NCBI RefSeq assembly: GCF_015206895.1
Contig: NZ_JADEXU010000086.1
Coordinates: 1-33,128 of the forward strand
DNA: 33,128 nt
Direction of reading: 5' to 3'
DNA from: Nostoc sp. LEGE 12450
Lineage (GTDB): Bacteria; Cyanobacteriota; Cyanobacteriia; Cyanobacteriales; Nostocaceae
The notes beneath the pieces are model-generated. The model was not told the DNA's origin, made no database searches, and saw nothing but the letters and a program-made list of their open reading frames with translations. Position 1 is the first letter of the stretch. Every line of letters starts with the position of its first letter. This document shows positions 6,481 to 13,733 of this stretch, one piece after another. The translations under genes were made by a program, and so were the position numbers.

Positions 6481-8283
6481 ATGTCGCCACTAACAATTCT
6501 CAGAATTGAAAAACTAAAAACATTCGGCAACGTTGCGGGAAGTGATGACCATGTTACCAGAAACAGAGAAACACCCAACGCAGATCCAACCAAAGAGAAT
6601 GTCCCCTTGATTGGGGGAGAAGACGATCGCGCATTAGAGGAGATAGTTAAAGAAAAAATCTCTACGCTCAAGCATCGCCCTCGGCATGATGCGGTGTTAT
6701 GCACGGAGATGTTTCTCTCGGCATCACCTGAATATTTCCGTCCCGTTGATCCATCTCTTTCTGGGCAGTGGTCTGATTCACTAATGCAGCAATGGGCGAT
6801 CGCATCTCGTGACTGGCTAGCTCAAAACTATGGGTCGAAGTGCGTCAGGGCAGAACTTCACCTAGATGAAAGTACCCCACACATCCACGCCTACATCGTG
6901 CCACTGAATGAAAAAACCGGGAGAGTCAGTCATGACGAGATGTTCGGCGGCAGAGGTGGACAGGGAAGAATTAAGTTATCCAAACTCCAAGATAGTTATG
7001 CTGCTGCACTTGCTCCTTTGGGCATTGAACGCGGGGTCAAGGGCAGTAAGGCAACCCACACCAAAGTAAAGGAGTATTACCAAGCCGTTAACAGTGAACC
7101 ACTCACCGCAGTCATTACAAATAACCAATTAGCGCCAACACCGTTTGAATCAGCTAGGAGTTATGTAGACAGGATTCAGTCTGATGAACAGTTCCAAGCG
7201 ATTAACCACCAACTCGCTGACCGAAAGTTCCTGATAGAACGATTAGAACGGGCAGAGCAACGAGCCAGGGATAGCGAGAGGGAGCGACAGCAATTAGAAA
7301 AACGGGTGCGATCGTTAGAGGCTCAGACTCAACAACTGCGCGACTTGCCCTTGGAAGATGTGGCTTGGGAGTTGGGGCTACACAATAGCCAAGGAAAATG
7401 GAAGGGTCACGGACACATCATTAATATAGATGGGCCCAAATTCTACGACTTTGAACCCGAACAGCAGAAAGGCGGCTGTGGGGCGATTGACTTGGTGATA
7501 CACGTTAACAATTGCAATCTACGGCAGGCGGTCGTCTGGTTGCATGAGCGATTTGGTGAAGCAGGGGCTATTGGAGCAGCGATAGCATTTAGTTATCAAG
7601 TGGCTGCTGAGATTATACAGTTAGAACCACGCGACAAATTCACGCTACCAGTTGAGGATAAAAGCAAGTGGCAGGGAGTCTCCAACTACCTGACCCAGAA
7701 ACGGGGGATACCTGAAAACTTTGTGGAAGTTCTGCATAAGCGGGGGTTAGTTTACGCTGATGATCAGCAAAACGCTGTGTTCGTCATGCGGAATCTTGGC
7801 GATCTCCCCCAGGCTCAAGGTGCGTTCCTGCGGGGGACACGGGGAGAAAACAACACGTTTAAGGGCTACGAGTTTGGGACTAAGCGGCGTGAGGGCTGGT
7901 TTCACTTTCACTTAGGCGGACAGCCAACAGATCCAGCAGAAAGGTTAGTGCTGTGTAAATCCCCCATTGATACCATCTCTTTTGCCATGCTGGAATATCA
8001 AGCCAAGGGCGACGTACCGCTCAAAAGAACGCTCTTCCTGGCAATAGATCGCCCTAATACTTTGCCTGTTGAGCAATTGCAGCATATTTTTAATGTACAG
8101 GTAGCATTTGACTCTTCCGAACTTGGAAATGCAGATGCACGGGCTATTAAACAATTGCTGCCACAGGCTAAAAAAAATAAATGTTTTGCGAGAGATTGGA
8201 ACCAAGAACTGGTCAATCTCTCGCAGAAATTACAACAACATAATTCACAACAACGGCATCAAAATCATGAAATGGAGCTTTAA
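6481..8283 (+). CDS. mobV: MobV relaxase fused to DUF3991/TOPRIM-like domains
   Basis: This 600-residue protein starts with a MOBV (Pre/Mob) relaxase domain. The N-terminal motif has H24 and R27 (SDDHVTRNRETPNAD); the equivalent His is the nucleophile in MobM of pMV158. The metal-binding motif HLDESTPHIH is at 127-136. A coiled coil follows (about 245-290). Next comes a CHC2-like primase region that lacks the zinc cysteines (about 290-360, WKGHGHIINIDG then GGCGAIDLVIHV), then DUF3991 (about 395-480, YLTQKRGIPENF, NAVFVM, FLRGTRG) and a TOPRIM-like end (490-575, LCKSPIDTIS, VAFDSSELGN, RDWNQEL). The TOPRIM Glu is Lys and the DxD is DSS, so it is probably not a working primase core. It nicks oriT and pilots the strand. 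The ribosome binding site is weak. Confidence 0.9.
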   Translation: MSPLTILRIEKLKTFGNVAGSDDHVTRNRETPNADPTKENVPLIGGEDDRALEEIVKEKISTLKHRPRHDAVLCTEMFLSASPEYFRPVDPSLSGQWSDSLMQQWAIASRDWLAQNYGSKCVRAELHLDESTPHIHAYIVPLNEKTGRVSHDEMFGGRGGQGRIKLSKLQDSYAAALAPLGIERGVKGSKATHTKVKEYYQAVNSEPLTAVITNNQLAPTPFESARSYVDRIQSDEQFQAINHQLADRKFLIERLERAEQRARDSERERQQLEKRVRSLEAQTQQLRDLPLEDVAWELGLHNSQGKWKGHGHIINIDGPKFYDFEPEQQKGGCGAIDLVIHVNNCNLRQAVVWLHERFGEAGAIGAAIAFSYQVAAEIIQLEPRDKFTLPVEDKSKWQGVSNYLTQKRGIPENFVEVLHKRGLVYADDQQNAVFVMRNLGDLPQAQGAFLRGTRGENNTFKGYEFGTKRREGWFHFHLGGQPTDPAERLVLCKSPIDTISFAMLEYQAKGDVPLKRTLFLAIDRPNTLPVEQLQHIFNVQVAFDSSELGNADARAIKQLLPQAKKNKCFARDWNQELVNLSQKLQQHNSQQRHQNHEMEL

Positions 8284-8435
8284 ATAATTCGTAATTCGTA
8301 ATTATATTTTGTGATTGTAAAGTGTCAGCATAAGCGTTGCGGTAGTGATAGCGCAGTGCCATTCACCCTACCCTTTAAATTAAAAAAAGTAAACCTGGAA
8401 ATATATAACAAAGAGAAGTAAAAAATCAAGATACG

Positions 8436-8461
8436 AAAGTACTGATTATTTCCGTACCTTT
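8436..8461. promoter_or_regulatory. 26-bp GTAC operator, copy B
   Basis: AAAGTACT, GATTATTT, CCGTACCTTT. The outer parts match copy C (30343-30368) at all 18 positions. It ends 59 nt before the ATG at 8521, at the head of the BRO-N/TraL/TraM-like operon. The remaining spacer 8284-8435 holds dispersed-repeat fragments (AATTCGTAATTCGTAATTAT and a GC-rich piece near 8330-8360) and no gene. Confidence 0.65.
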
Positions 8462-8520
8462 ATCGATTCCTTTGTGATTGGCAGATATGGGATAGTGATA
8501 TCGTTCTGAGCCAGAAAACG

Positions 8521-9345
8521 ATGGTAGAAGTTTGGCAGTTTTGGGAATTTGAGCATTTCTCGAACAATATAGTACGAGTGATAGATGCTCCAAGCGGATT
8601 AGAGTTGTTTGCGGTTGATGTATTCCAAATAATTGCTCCAGCCCTGAACGATGGAAAGGTAATATTAATAGATGCGAAGACAAATCAGCGACAAGTGATG
8701 ATTAATCAAAAAATAGTCGTCGTTAATACTTTGAATGCCTTGGGGATTCATTCATTGACAGGTATAGTAAAAGCTGATGTGGTCAGGCAATTTATGCAAT
8801 GGGTAAGGAGCCAAATAGTACCAATTTTTAGAAAACAGACAAATTTGGATATAGAAACTAACATTAAGCATATAACTTCAGGAATTATTTTTCCAAAGAG
8901 AGATTCTTTAATAAACTACCTGTATTCAAAGGGGCAGAAGATATGGGAAGTAGAAATAGAAATTATTGAATTATATTTAAAATTGATTTATAAGAAAGTT
9001 CCCCTAGCTGCTAATTGTCCGGGAACTAGTAACTATCAAGAATTATCCTTCAGGCAGCAGTATTTAGAATTGGTAAAACTAGTCTTATCGGAAGTTACAA
9101 ATTACGAAGAACTGTATACTAGATTAGTAGCATTAGCTCCAAATTTATTAATAGCTCAAGAATTAGATTTCTCTATATATAAATTTTTAAAGTTAAATAG
9201 TAATTATGATTTGATGAAGATTATAGAGCAGGGTTTAATTCTTCAAACCTTCAAGCCAATTACGGATAATTTAGCAGATTTTAGCAAACAAAGATATTTA
9301 GAAATATTTTACTTTCAAATACTGGAATGTTTCTCAGGGGACTAA
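8521..9345 (+). CDS. BRO-N-like hypothetical protein
   Basis: This is a 274-residue soluble protein. Its first 110 residues look like a diverged BRO-N/antirepressor domain: VRVIDAPSGLELFAVDVFQI near the start and VRQFMQWVRSQIVPIFRK near 88-105 match the family pattern of a VR...F...DV strand-turn followed by a conserved FxxWV...(V/L)P.(I/F)RK helix. The family's Asn/Glu-rich centre is poorly kept. The C-terminal 160 residues are Leu/Ile/Tyr-rich and helical, with no known match. It is first in an operon with the ParA/TraL-like genes and has operator copy B upstream. BRO-N domains usually bind DNA, so a regulatory or relaxosome role is possible. The start has no clear ribosome binding site. 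Confidence 0.65.
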   Translation: MVEVWQFWEFEHFSNNIVRVIDAPSGLELFAVDVFQIIAPALNDGKVILIDAKTNQRQVMINQKIVVVNTLNALGIHSLTGIVKADVVRQFMQWVRSQIVPIFRKQTNLDIETNIKHITSGIIFPKRDSLINYLYSKGQKIWEVEIEIIELYLKLIYKKVPLAANCPGTSNYQELSFRQQYLELVKLVLSEVTNYEELYTRLVALAPNLLIAQELDFSIYKFLKLNSNYDLMKIIEQGLILQTFKPITDNLADFSKQRYLEIFYFQILECFSGD

Positions 9346-9354
9346 GGGGAGTAT

Positions 9355-9375
9355 GGAAAATATAAATTATTTTCC
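9355..9375 (+). repeat. short intergenic hairpin
   Basis: GGAAAATA (9355-9362) and TATTTTCC (9368-9375) are perfect inverted arms around a 5-nt loop, 9 bp after the stop at 9345. It has no GC-rich stem or T-run, so it is a weak terminator at best. It may be an RNA-processing or attenuation hairpin before the first ParA-like gene. Confidence 0.35.
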
Positions 9376-9478
9376 TCCCACGCCTTCTAACGGCAAGGTT
9401 TCATGTTATCAAGCGTGCCATTTATCTACCCCCTAAACCTATAGTTTTTGACCACTAATAATTATGAGGAGAAAGAAA

Positions 9479-10333
9479 GTGACAGATAGTATCGAACTTA
9501 TGAATAATGGTTCAGAAGACAAGGCGAATGAAGAATCAATTGAGCAAATAACCAAAAAGAGATTAGTGATAGTAACTGGAGATAAGGGTGGTGTAGGTAA
9601 GTCTACTTTTGCAAGGGGACTAGTGCAAACATATTTGGATAAAGGACAAAGATTTATCGGCTTTGATGCTGATAGCTCCAATTCTCAATTATTAAGATTT
9701 TATGGTCAGCATTGCCATATAGAACCACTTGATATTTTTAAAACAGGCAATATAGATCAGTTCTTTGATGAAATGAAAACAAAAGCAAATCCCAAGCCAG
9801 GAGGAGATGGTGAAATAATCCAGCCAGAATCTTTATTTTTACTAGAATTACCACCACAGTCCAGAAGAATATTGCGGAAATTTGTAGAAGAAATGACTTT
9901 CCTGGAAACAGCCGAAAAACATTACAATATCCGCGTGACTATGGTAGTAGTTATTAGCCGCGTTATCGATTCTATAAATCAACTAATAGATTTGCATAGC
10001 TTTTGTGGGAATCAAGTAGATTACATAGTAGTAAAGAACTTATTTTTTGGGGAGCCTGATGAATTTACGAGATACAAAAACTCTCCCGAAGTTGAGAAAA
10101 TTAAGCAACAACTAAAGTCGCAAAAAAGCCCATTTTCTGACATTAAAATGCCAGAACTAATAGAACGCAGTTATGATTACCTGGATGAAAATAGCATGAC
10201 TTTTAGGCAAGGGATGGAGCAAACAGATTTACCTTCGGTTAAAGGTAGAGTCACAAGTTGGTTAAGAACTTTCAAAGAAGAGATTGAACAAGTAAAAGAG
10301 TCGTTAGGTCTAAATAATGTTGAACTCTCCTAA
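9479..10333 (+). CDS. traL-like: ParA/TraL-like conjugation P-loop ATPase
   Basis: This is a MinD/ParA-superfamily ATPase with a deviant Walker A, GDKGGVGKST, including the signature lysine, and a Walker A'-like FIGFDADSSNSQ. A region resembling LDIF..GNIDQFFDEM and LFLLELPPQS fits TraL of IncP plasmids (and VirC1/StbB in role) better than chromosome ParA. I prefer the GTG at 9479, which has AGGAG about 9 nt upstream; an ATG at 9464 overlaps that site. It comes just before a second, diverged P-loop gene (17-nt overlap) and a TraM-like gene, the same TraL-TraM pairing as in IncP. Its likely role is to bring the relaxosome to the coupling protein. Confidence 0.75.
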   Translation: MTDSIELMNNGSEDKANEESIEQITKKRLVIVTGDKGGVGKSTFARGLVQTYLDKGQRFIGFDADSSNSQLLRFYGQHCHIEPLDIFKTGNIDQFFDEMKTKANPKPGGDGEIIQPESLFLLELPPQSRRILRKFVEEMTFLETAEKHYNIRVTMVVVISRVIDSINQLIDLHSFCGNQVDYIVVKNLFFGEPDEFTRYKNSPEVEKIKQQLKSQKSPFSDIKMPELIERSYDYLDENSMTFRQGMEQTDLPSVKGRVTSWLRTFKEEIEQVKESLGLNNVELS

Positions 10334-11093
10334 GCGAATGATTATGACTGTAGGAGACTCTCGTGTAGGGAAGTCTACAGTTACGAAACTATTAATTGAT
10401 TGGTTTCAAGTTCAAGGAAGAAAAATTCAGGTCTACGATCATGACAATCGTGAGAGATTAAAAGCTTATGAAAATTTAGTGGCAATTGAAAGCTTAAACT
10501 TTTTTAATGGAGGTACGGATAAAATTTTAGATGATTTTATCAAAAATGAATTAGATATAATTATTGTTGATATGCCAGGGCAATATGTAGATAAGCTCTG
10601 TCAGTATATTGTGGGTTCGGATCTGTTCGATCTCTTAATTACATATCAATGGAAACTAACTTTTTTACAACCAATTTCGCACAGAAGAGATTGTGTAGCT
10701 TACCTGAAAACTTTGGGAGAGTTTGCTACTGATAATGCTAACTATGTAGTAGTAAAAAATCAGCATTTTGATACGAGATTTGGAGAGTATCAGCAATCAA
10801 TGCAGGATAAGTTACAAAGAATGGGTGGGACTGAGATATTCTTGCCAGCGTTACATCGTGACCATTACGAAACATTGGAGAGAACGGGAAAACCTTACTC
10901 ACTAGCTTGTAGAGATAAGTCAATTTATGTGGTTTACCGGACTTACATTTACCACTGGATTAAAAACTTTTACGATTCGATTTTAAATAATGATAAAGCA
11001 ATTGAATATTTAGGGGTAAAAAATGAGAACAGAACAAATTTTACAAGGATATTCGGAAGCAGAACAACAACGCATAGCTCAAATATCCCATGA
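10317..11093 (+). CDS. second, diverged ParA/TraL-like P-loop protein
   Basis: This 258-residue P-loop protein has Walker A GDSRVGKST near residue 13 and a Walker B-like stretch IIIVDMPGQY near residue 85. It aligns by eye with the preceding gene product in several places (DYIVVKN versus NYVVVKN, the C-terminal YHWIKNFYDS tail). Unlike its neighbour it lacks the signature lysine of the deviant Walker A (GDK-GG is replaced by GDS-R), so it may hydrolyse ATP differently or act as the passive half of a heterodimer. The ATG overlaps the preceding stop by 17 nt; an in-frame ATG at 10338 is possible. Its last 71 nt overlap the next gene. Confidence 0.75.
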   Translation: MLNSPKRMIMTVGDSRVGKSTVTKLLIDWFQVQGRKIQVYDHDNRERLKAYENLVAIESLNFFNGGTDKILDDFIKNELDIIIVDMPGQYVDKLCQYIVGSDLFDLLITYQWKLTFLQPISHRRDCVAYLKTLGEFATDNANYVVVKNQHFDTRFGEYQQSMQDKLQRMGGTEIFLPALHRDHYETLERTGKPYSLACRDKSIYVVYRTYIYHWIKNFYDSILNNDKAIEYLGVKNENRTNFTRIFGSRTTTHSSNIP

Positions 11094-11634
11094 ATTAGGA
11101 ATAGCCGAAGATGACCCGATGTTTAAGTTGATGGCAACATTAGGCAGAAACGAAGAAACAATGATTGACCTGCAAGCACGAATGGAGGCAATGGTAGAAG
11201 CTTGGGCAGTAATGATTGACCAGAAATTAGAATCGACTAGCAAAGTCGCTCAGTCGATGCACTATACAGTAGTATCGAAAGCTGTGCGTGATGAAATGAA
11301 GCATGTAACACCATCAACCTTAAATAGCTCATTCAAAGGTTGGGGTTGGTGGAAACTTTGGTCTATATCAGGGATATGCACAGGAGTAATGGCGGTAGGA
11401 GCGCTTTTAGGTTCGCTGACAACTTGGAATGTTGTCTCAAATTTGGGTGGAACTCAGTCAGTTGTAGTGTCAGCCAATGAGATGAAGATTTTGCAGTGGG
11501 CAAAATCAAGCGAAGGAAAACAAATGTACCAGTTATTGTTGTCCAACCAATCAGCCGTAGCAGCCTGTCAACAAGAAAACCGATTACAAGGATATTGCTT
11601 GATTCAGCTTAAGAAAACCAAACCCAAAAAGTAG
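11023..11634 (+). CDS. TraM-like membrane protein
   Basis: This is a 203-residue protein. The N-terminal part, QISHELGIAEDDPMFKLMAT, resembles the start of IncP-type TraM (xxHGI...DDPI...). A helical, coiled-coil-like middle follows, then one membrane segment (about 120-140, ISGICTGVMAVGALLGSLTT). The C-terminal domain has two Cys (CQQENRLQGYC). The start is supported by AGGGG with 6 nt spacing and lies inside the preceding gene (71-nt overlap). The order TraL, TraM matches IncP transfer regions. The role is inferred from that order; a cyanobacterial family of unknown function is the alternative. Its stop is one base from the stop of the convergent response regulator. Confidence 0.65.
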   Translation: MRTEQILQGYSEAEQQRIAQISHELGIAEDDPMFKLMATLGRNEETMIDLQARMEAMVEAWAVMIDQKLESTSKVAQSMHYTVVSKAVRDEMKHVTPSTLNSSFKGWGWWKLWSISGICTGVMAVGALLGSLTTWNVVSNLGGTQSVVVSANEMKILQWAKSSEGKQMYQLLLSNQSAVAACQQENRLQGYCLIQLKKTKPKK

Positions 11635-11635
11635 C

Positions 11636-12298
11636 TCAACTAACTCTAGAGGCTTCTGTTTCTAAATAGCCAAGTTCTCTGGCCATAATGATCGCGTTAA
11701 CACGACCCCTAACTCCTAACTTGGAAAAAAGATGGCTGGTGTGTCCCTTAACTGTACTGACTGTAATAAAGAGTTTTTCGGCGATCTCTTTATTAGAAAA
11801 ACCACGGGCAATTAAGTTGAGAATTTGGGCTTCTGTAGCAGTAAGGGTTTCTCTGTATCTTTTACCCTTAATTTTTGTGTTGCCAGAAGCGAAGTTTCTA
11901 AAAAATCTTTTAGCAATCTCTGGGTCAATGAAAGAACTATTTTGATAAGTAGTATTGATAGCGTGTTTAATTAATTGCAGATCCATCTTCTTAAGAATGT
12001 AGGAATCAGCGCCATTTTGAAAGGCACAATTAACCACATCTTGACTAGAGTGATAAGTGAGAACAATGACTTTACTATCCGTCCTCGTCTTAATGTTATA
12101 GATGAGATCCAAACCACTAATATCTGGCAAAGCAATATCGAGCAAAACAATATCAGGCTTAAGTTCTTCAACAAGCCTCATCCCTTCAGTTCCGTTATCA
12201 GCTTCCCCACACATTTCAAAGTCTTGCTCTTGATTAACAACTGATTTAATTCCGAGCCGACTTAGAGCTTCATTTTCAATAATTACTAATCGAATCAT
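11636..12298 (-). CDS. NarL/FixJ-type response regulator
   Basis: This protein of about 220 residues has an N-terminal receiver domain with the phosphoacceptor Asp at about residue 54 (DIVLLDIALPD), the Thr of VIVLTYHSS and the Lys of YILKKMD. It has a C-terminal LuxR-type helix-turn-helix (LTATEAQILNLIARGFSNKE, then ITVSTVKGHTSHLFSKLGV). Such proteins bind DNA as dimers after phosphorylation by a histidine kinase; none is encoded here. I start at the ATG at 12298 (MIRLVIIENE, the usual receiver beginning); an in-frame ATG at 12331 would add 11 residues. A perfect palindrome lies just upstream. It could control transfer genes, but the sequence does not show it. Confidence 0.9.
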   Translation of the reverse strand: MIRLVIIENEALSRLGIKSVVNQEQDFEMCGEADNGTEGMRLVEELKPDIVLLDIALPDISGLDLIYNIKTRTDSKVIVLTYHSSQDVVNCAFQNGADSYILKKMDLQLIKHAINTTYQNSSFIDPEIAKRFFRNFASGNTKIKGKRYRETLTATEAQILNLIARGFSNKEIAEKLFITVSTVKGHTSHLFSKLGVRGRVNAIIMARELGYLETEASRVS

Positions 12299-12340
12299 CT
12301 TGATTACTTCGATTACAGGAACATAAAACATTTATAGCAT

Positions 12341-12356
12341 ATTTACTTAAGTAAAT
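12341..12356. promoter_or_regulatory. 16-bp perfect palindrome upstream of regulator
   Basis: ATTTACTTAAGTAAAT is a perfect palindrome 10 bp upstream of the outer ATG (12331) and 42 bp upstream of the preferred ATG of the response regulator. It lies in the divergent spacer shared with the gene at 12480. Position and symmetry suggest an operator, possibly autoregulatory. An A/T-rich palindrome of this length could still arise by chance. Confidence 0.4.
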
Positions 12357-12479
12357 CTTGATGGTGGTACGATATTAAAAAAAGTTTAGAATTTAGGTAA
12401 AATCAAAGTAAAAGCTAAAAAGTTTTCGGAGATGATGAAATCAGATTAAGTAGATTCTATAAAACTAGAGAAATACCAG

Positions 12480-12719
12480 ATGCGCTATTTATACGACCAA
12501 AAACTCTGGGATAAAATTGAACTGATAGTGGAATGGCTGATATTTTTAGGTTTGATGATTGCGGCAACGCTCAAATTTAGTAGCAATATAATGGAGGCGA
12601 GCTTTTACATAATGTTGGGAACAATAATTGCCCCATTCTCAAGAATAGAGAGGCGGACAAAACGTTATTTATTGATTGGTGGTTTTTTCTTGGGTAGATT
12701 GGCTGGTTATTTTAGCTAG
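12480..12719 (+). CDS. small two-pass membrane protein
   Basis: This is a 79-residue protein with two hydrophobic segments, LIVEWLIFLGLMIAATL and ASFYIMLGTIIAP, a basic linker (SRIERRTKRYLL) and a short third hydrophobic end. It is divergent from the response regulator. No family is recognised and no ribosome binding site is obvious. It could be a small transfer-associated or entry-exclusion-type protein, but nothing in the sequence proves that. Confidence 0.45.
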   Translation: MRYLYDQKLWDKIELIVEWLIFLGLMIAATLKFSSNIMEASFYIMLGTIIAPFSRIERRTKRYLLIGGFFLGRLAGYFS

Positions 12720-12741
12720 TCAAAAATGGGTGGGGGGGGGT

Positions 12742-12882
12742 GAAGTTTGGTTAAAGTTTGTGGTGAAATGACAGTACCTCACCTCTAAACAAGCAAGAGA
12801 ACTCTGCGCTCGTTATAATCAAGTCCTTAGTGGATTAGTCAAAATGATTACCCATCATCCCACACTCCCCAAAGAGGCTTAG
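12742..12882 (+). pseudogene. decayed ORF fragment with in-frame TGA
   Basis: One frame reads EVWLKFVVK, a TGA at 12769-12771, then QYLTSKQARELCARYNQVLS and GLVKMITHHPTLPKEA before TAG. Both halves look protein-like and the second has a helical, conserved-looking character. It follows a tract of nine Gs (12732-12740) and overlaps the stop of the minus-strand gene at 12879 by a few bases. It is probably the 3' remnant of a lost gene. Confidence 0.3.
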
Positions 12883-13721
12883 TCACCAAGCTCAGTGCTG
12901 TTATCTTTATCAATATGATTAAACTGAGATGTAAGCTGTTGTCTTGTTTGCTGTTTATCAAAGGCAATGAGTCGATTAGTCTCTGAGTATGAAAGGTTAT
13001 TTTGTGTAATTTGAAACTCATTAGAGTCATCTTTATAGGCTGTAAAAGCTGTTTCGGGATTGCCAGTTTTTCTGTGAACACTGAGAAGTTGCATTCCTTC
13101 TTTAATAAACAGTTGCAATCTGTAGGCTATGCCTTCATAAATGCGTCCTTGTTCAGTATCCTTGCCCATTGTCATAACAGTTCTCATGACTGCTTTAATA
13201 AGAGATTTTTCAGCAATATTAATAGCTGGTGAGACATTGTTTTCTCTAAATTTATTTATATTTTTTTGTGCCTGACTCCCTGTTCGCTGCTCCTTTTCCT
13301 CTTTGCTGACCCTTTGACCTAAAGGTAGTTTTTGCACTCCCGATTCAAATATCTGTTGGAGGAATGTATTCTTCTTCTGGGCAATTAAGTTTTCAACTCT
13401 TGCTGAGTTATCTGGTTGAGATATAACAGATGACTGTTGGATTACAGCAAATTTCTCTAAATACTCTGTGTAATATTTCTGTTTGAGATTTTGTCTGTAG
13501 TTTTCAATATTTTGAAGATTTTGAGATAAGGTTGTTCTCAGTTCTGACTGGAGATTTTCTCGCTCAGATGCATCCAATGTGGTGGTTGATTGTAATGACG
13601 GTGGATGTTTCTCCAGAAAGAGTGCTAGTCTGTAAGCCATCATGTTGTTAGAAATGCCACTGTCACGATTGATATTGCTGACTGTTTCTTGAAGTGAATT
13701 AGATGATTGGTTAGAATACAT
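12879..13721 (-). CDS. hypothetical helical protein
   Basis: This is a 280-residue, Gln/Asn/Ser-rich, soluble and mostly helical protein of unknown family. Two short segments look alike: MMAYRLALFLEKH near residue 28 and GIAYRLQLFIKEG near residue 200, hinting at a duplicated helix. It lies 12 bp after the stop of the 1191-residue primase-like gene and is probably translated from the same mRNA, so it may be that protein's partner. It is the last gene of the minus-strand transfer block. Confidence 0.6.
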   Translation of the reverse strand: MYSNQSSNSLQETVSNINRDSGISNNMMAYRLALFLEKHPPSLQSTTTLDASERENLQSELRTTLSQNLQNIENYRQNLKQKYYTEYLEKFAVIQQSSVISQPDNSARVENLIAQKKNTFLQQIFESGVQKLPLGQRVSKEEKEQRTGSQAQKNINKFRENNVSPAINIAEKSLIKAVMRTVMTMGKDTEQGRIYEGIAYRLQLFIKEGMQLLSVHRKTGNPETAFTAYKDDSNEFQITQNNLSYSETNRLIAFDKQQTRQQLTSQFNHIDKDNSTELGD

Positions 13722-13733
13722 GGCTAATGTAGT

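Noticed and set aside
8436..8461. NtcA or LexA boxes as an explanation of the GTAC motif
   Set aside because: NtcA needs GTA-N8-TAC, but here the gap is 13. The cyanobacterial LexA box has a much shorter gap between half-sites, while this motif has GTAC-N11-GTAC.
12750..12785. Possible fifth operator (CAGTACCTCA)
   Set aside because: The right half fits, but the 16 bases upstream carry no AAAGTAC-like half at the required distance.
13002..13232. Short ORFs opposite the large minus-strand genes (for example 13002-13232, 16873-17070, 25481-25696)
   Set aside because: They are antisense to genes with clear domains or coding pattern and have no ribosome site or recognisable motif.
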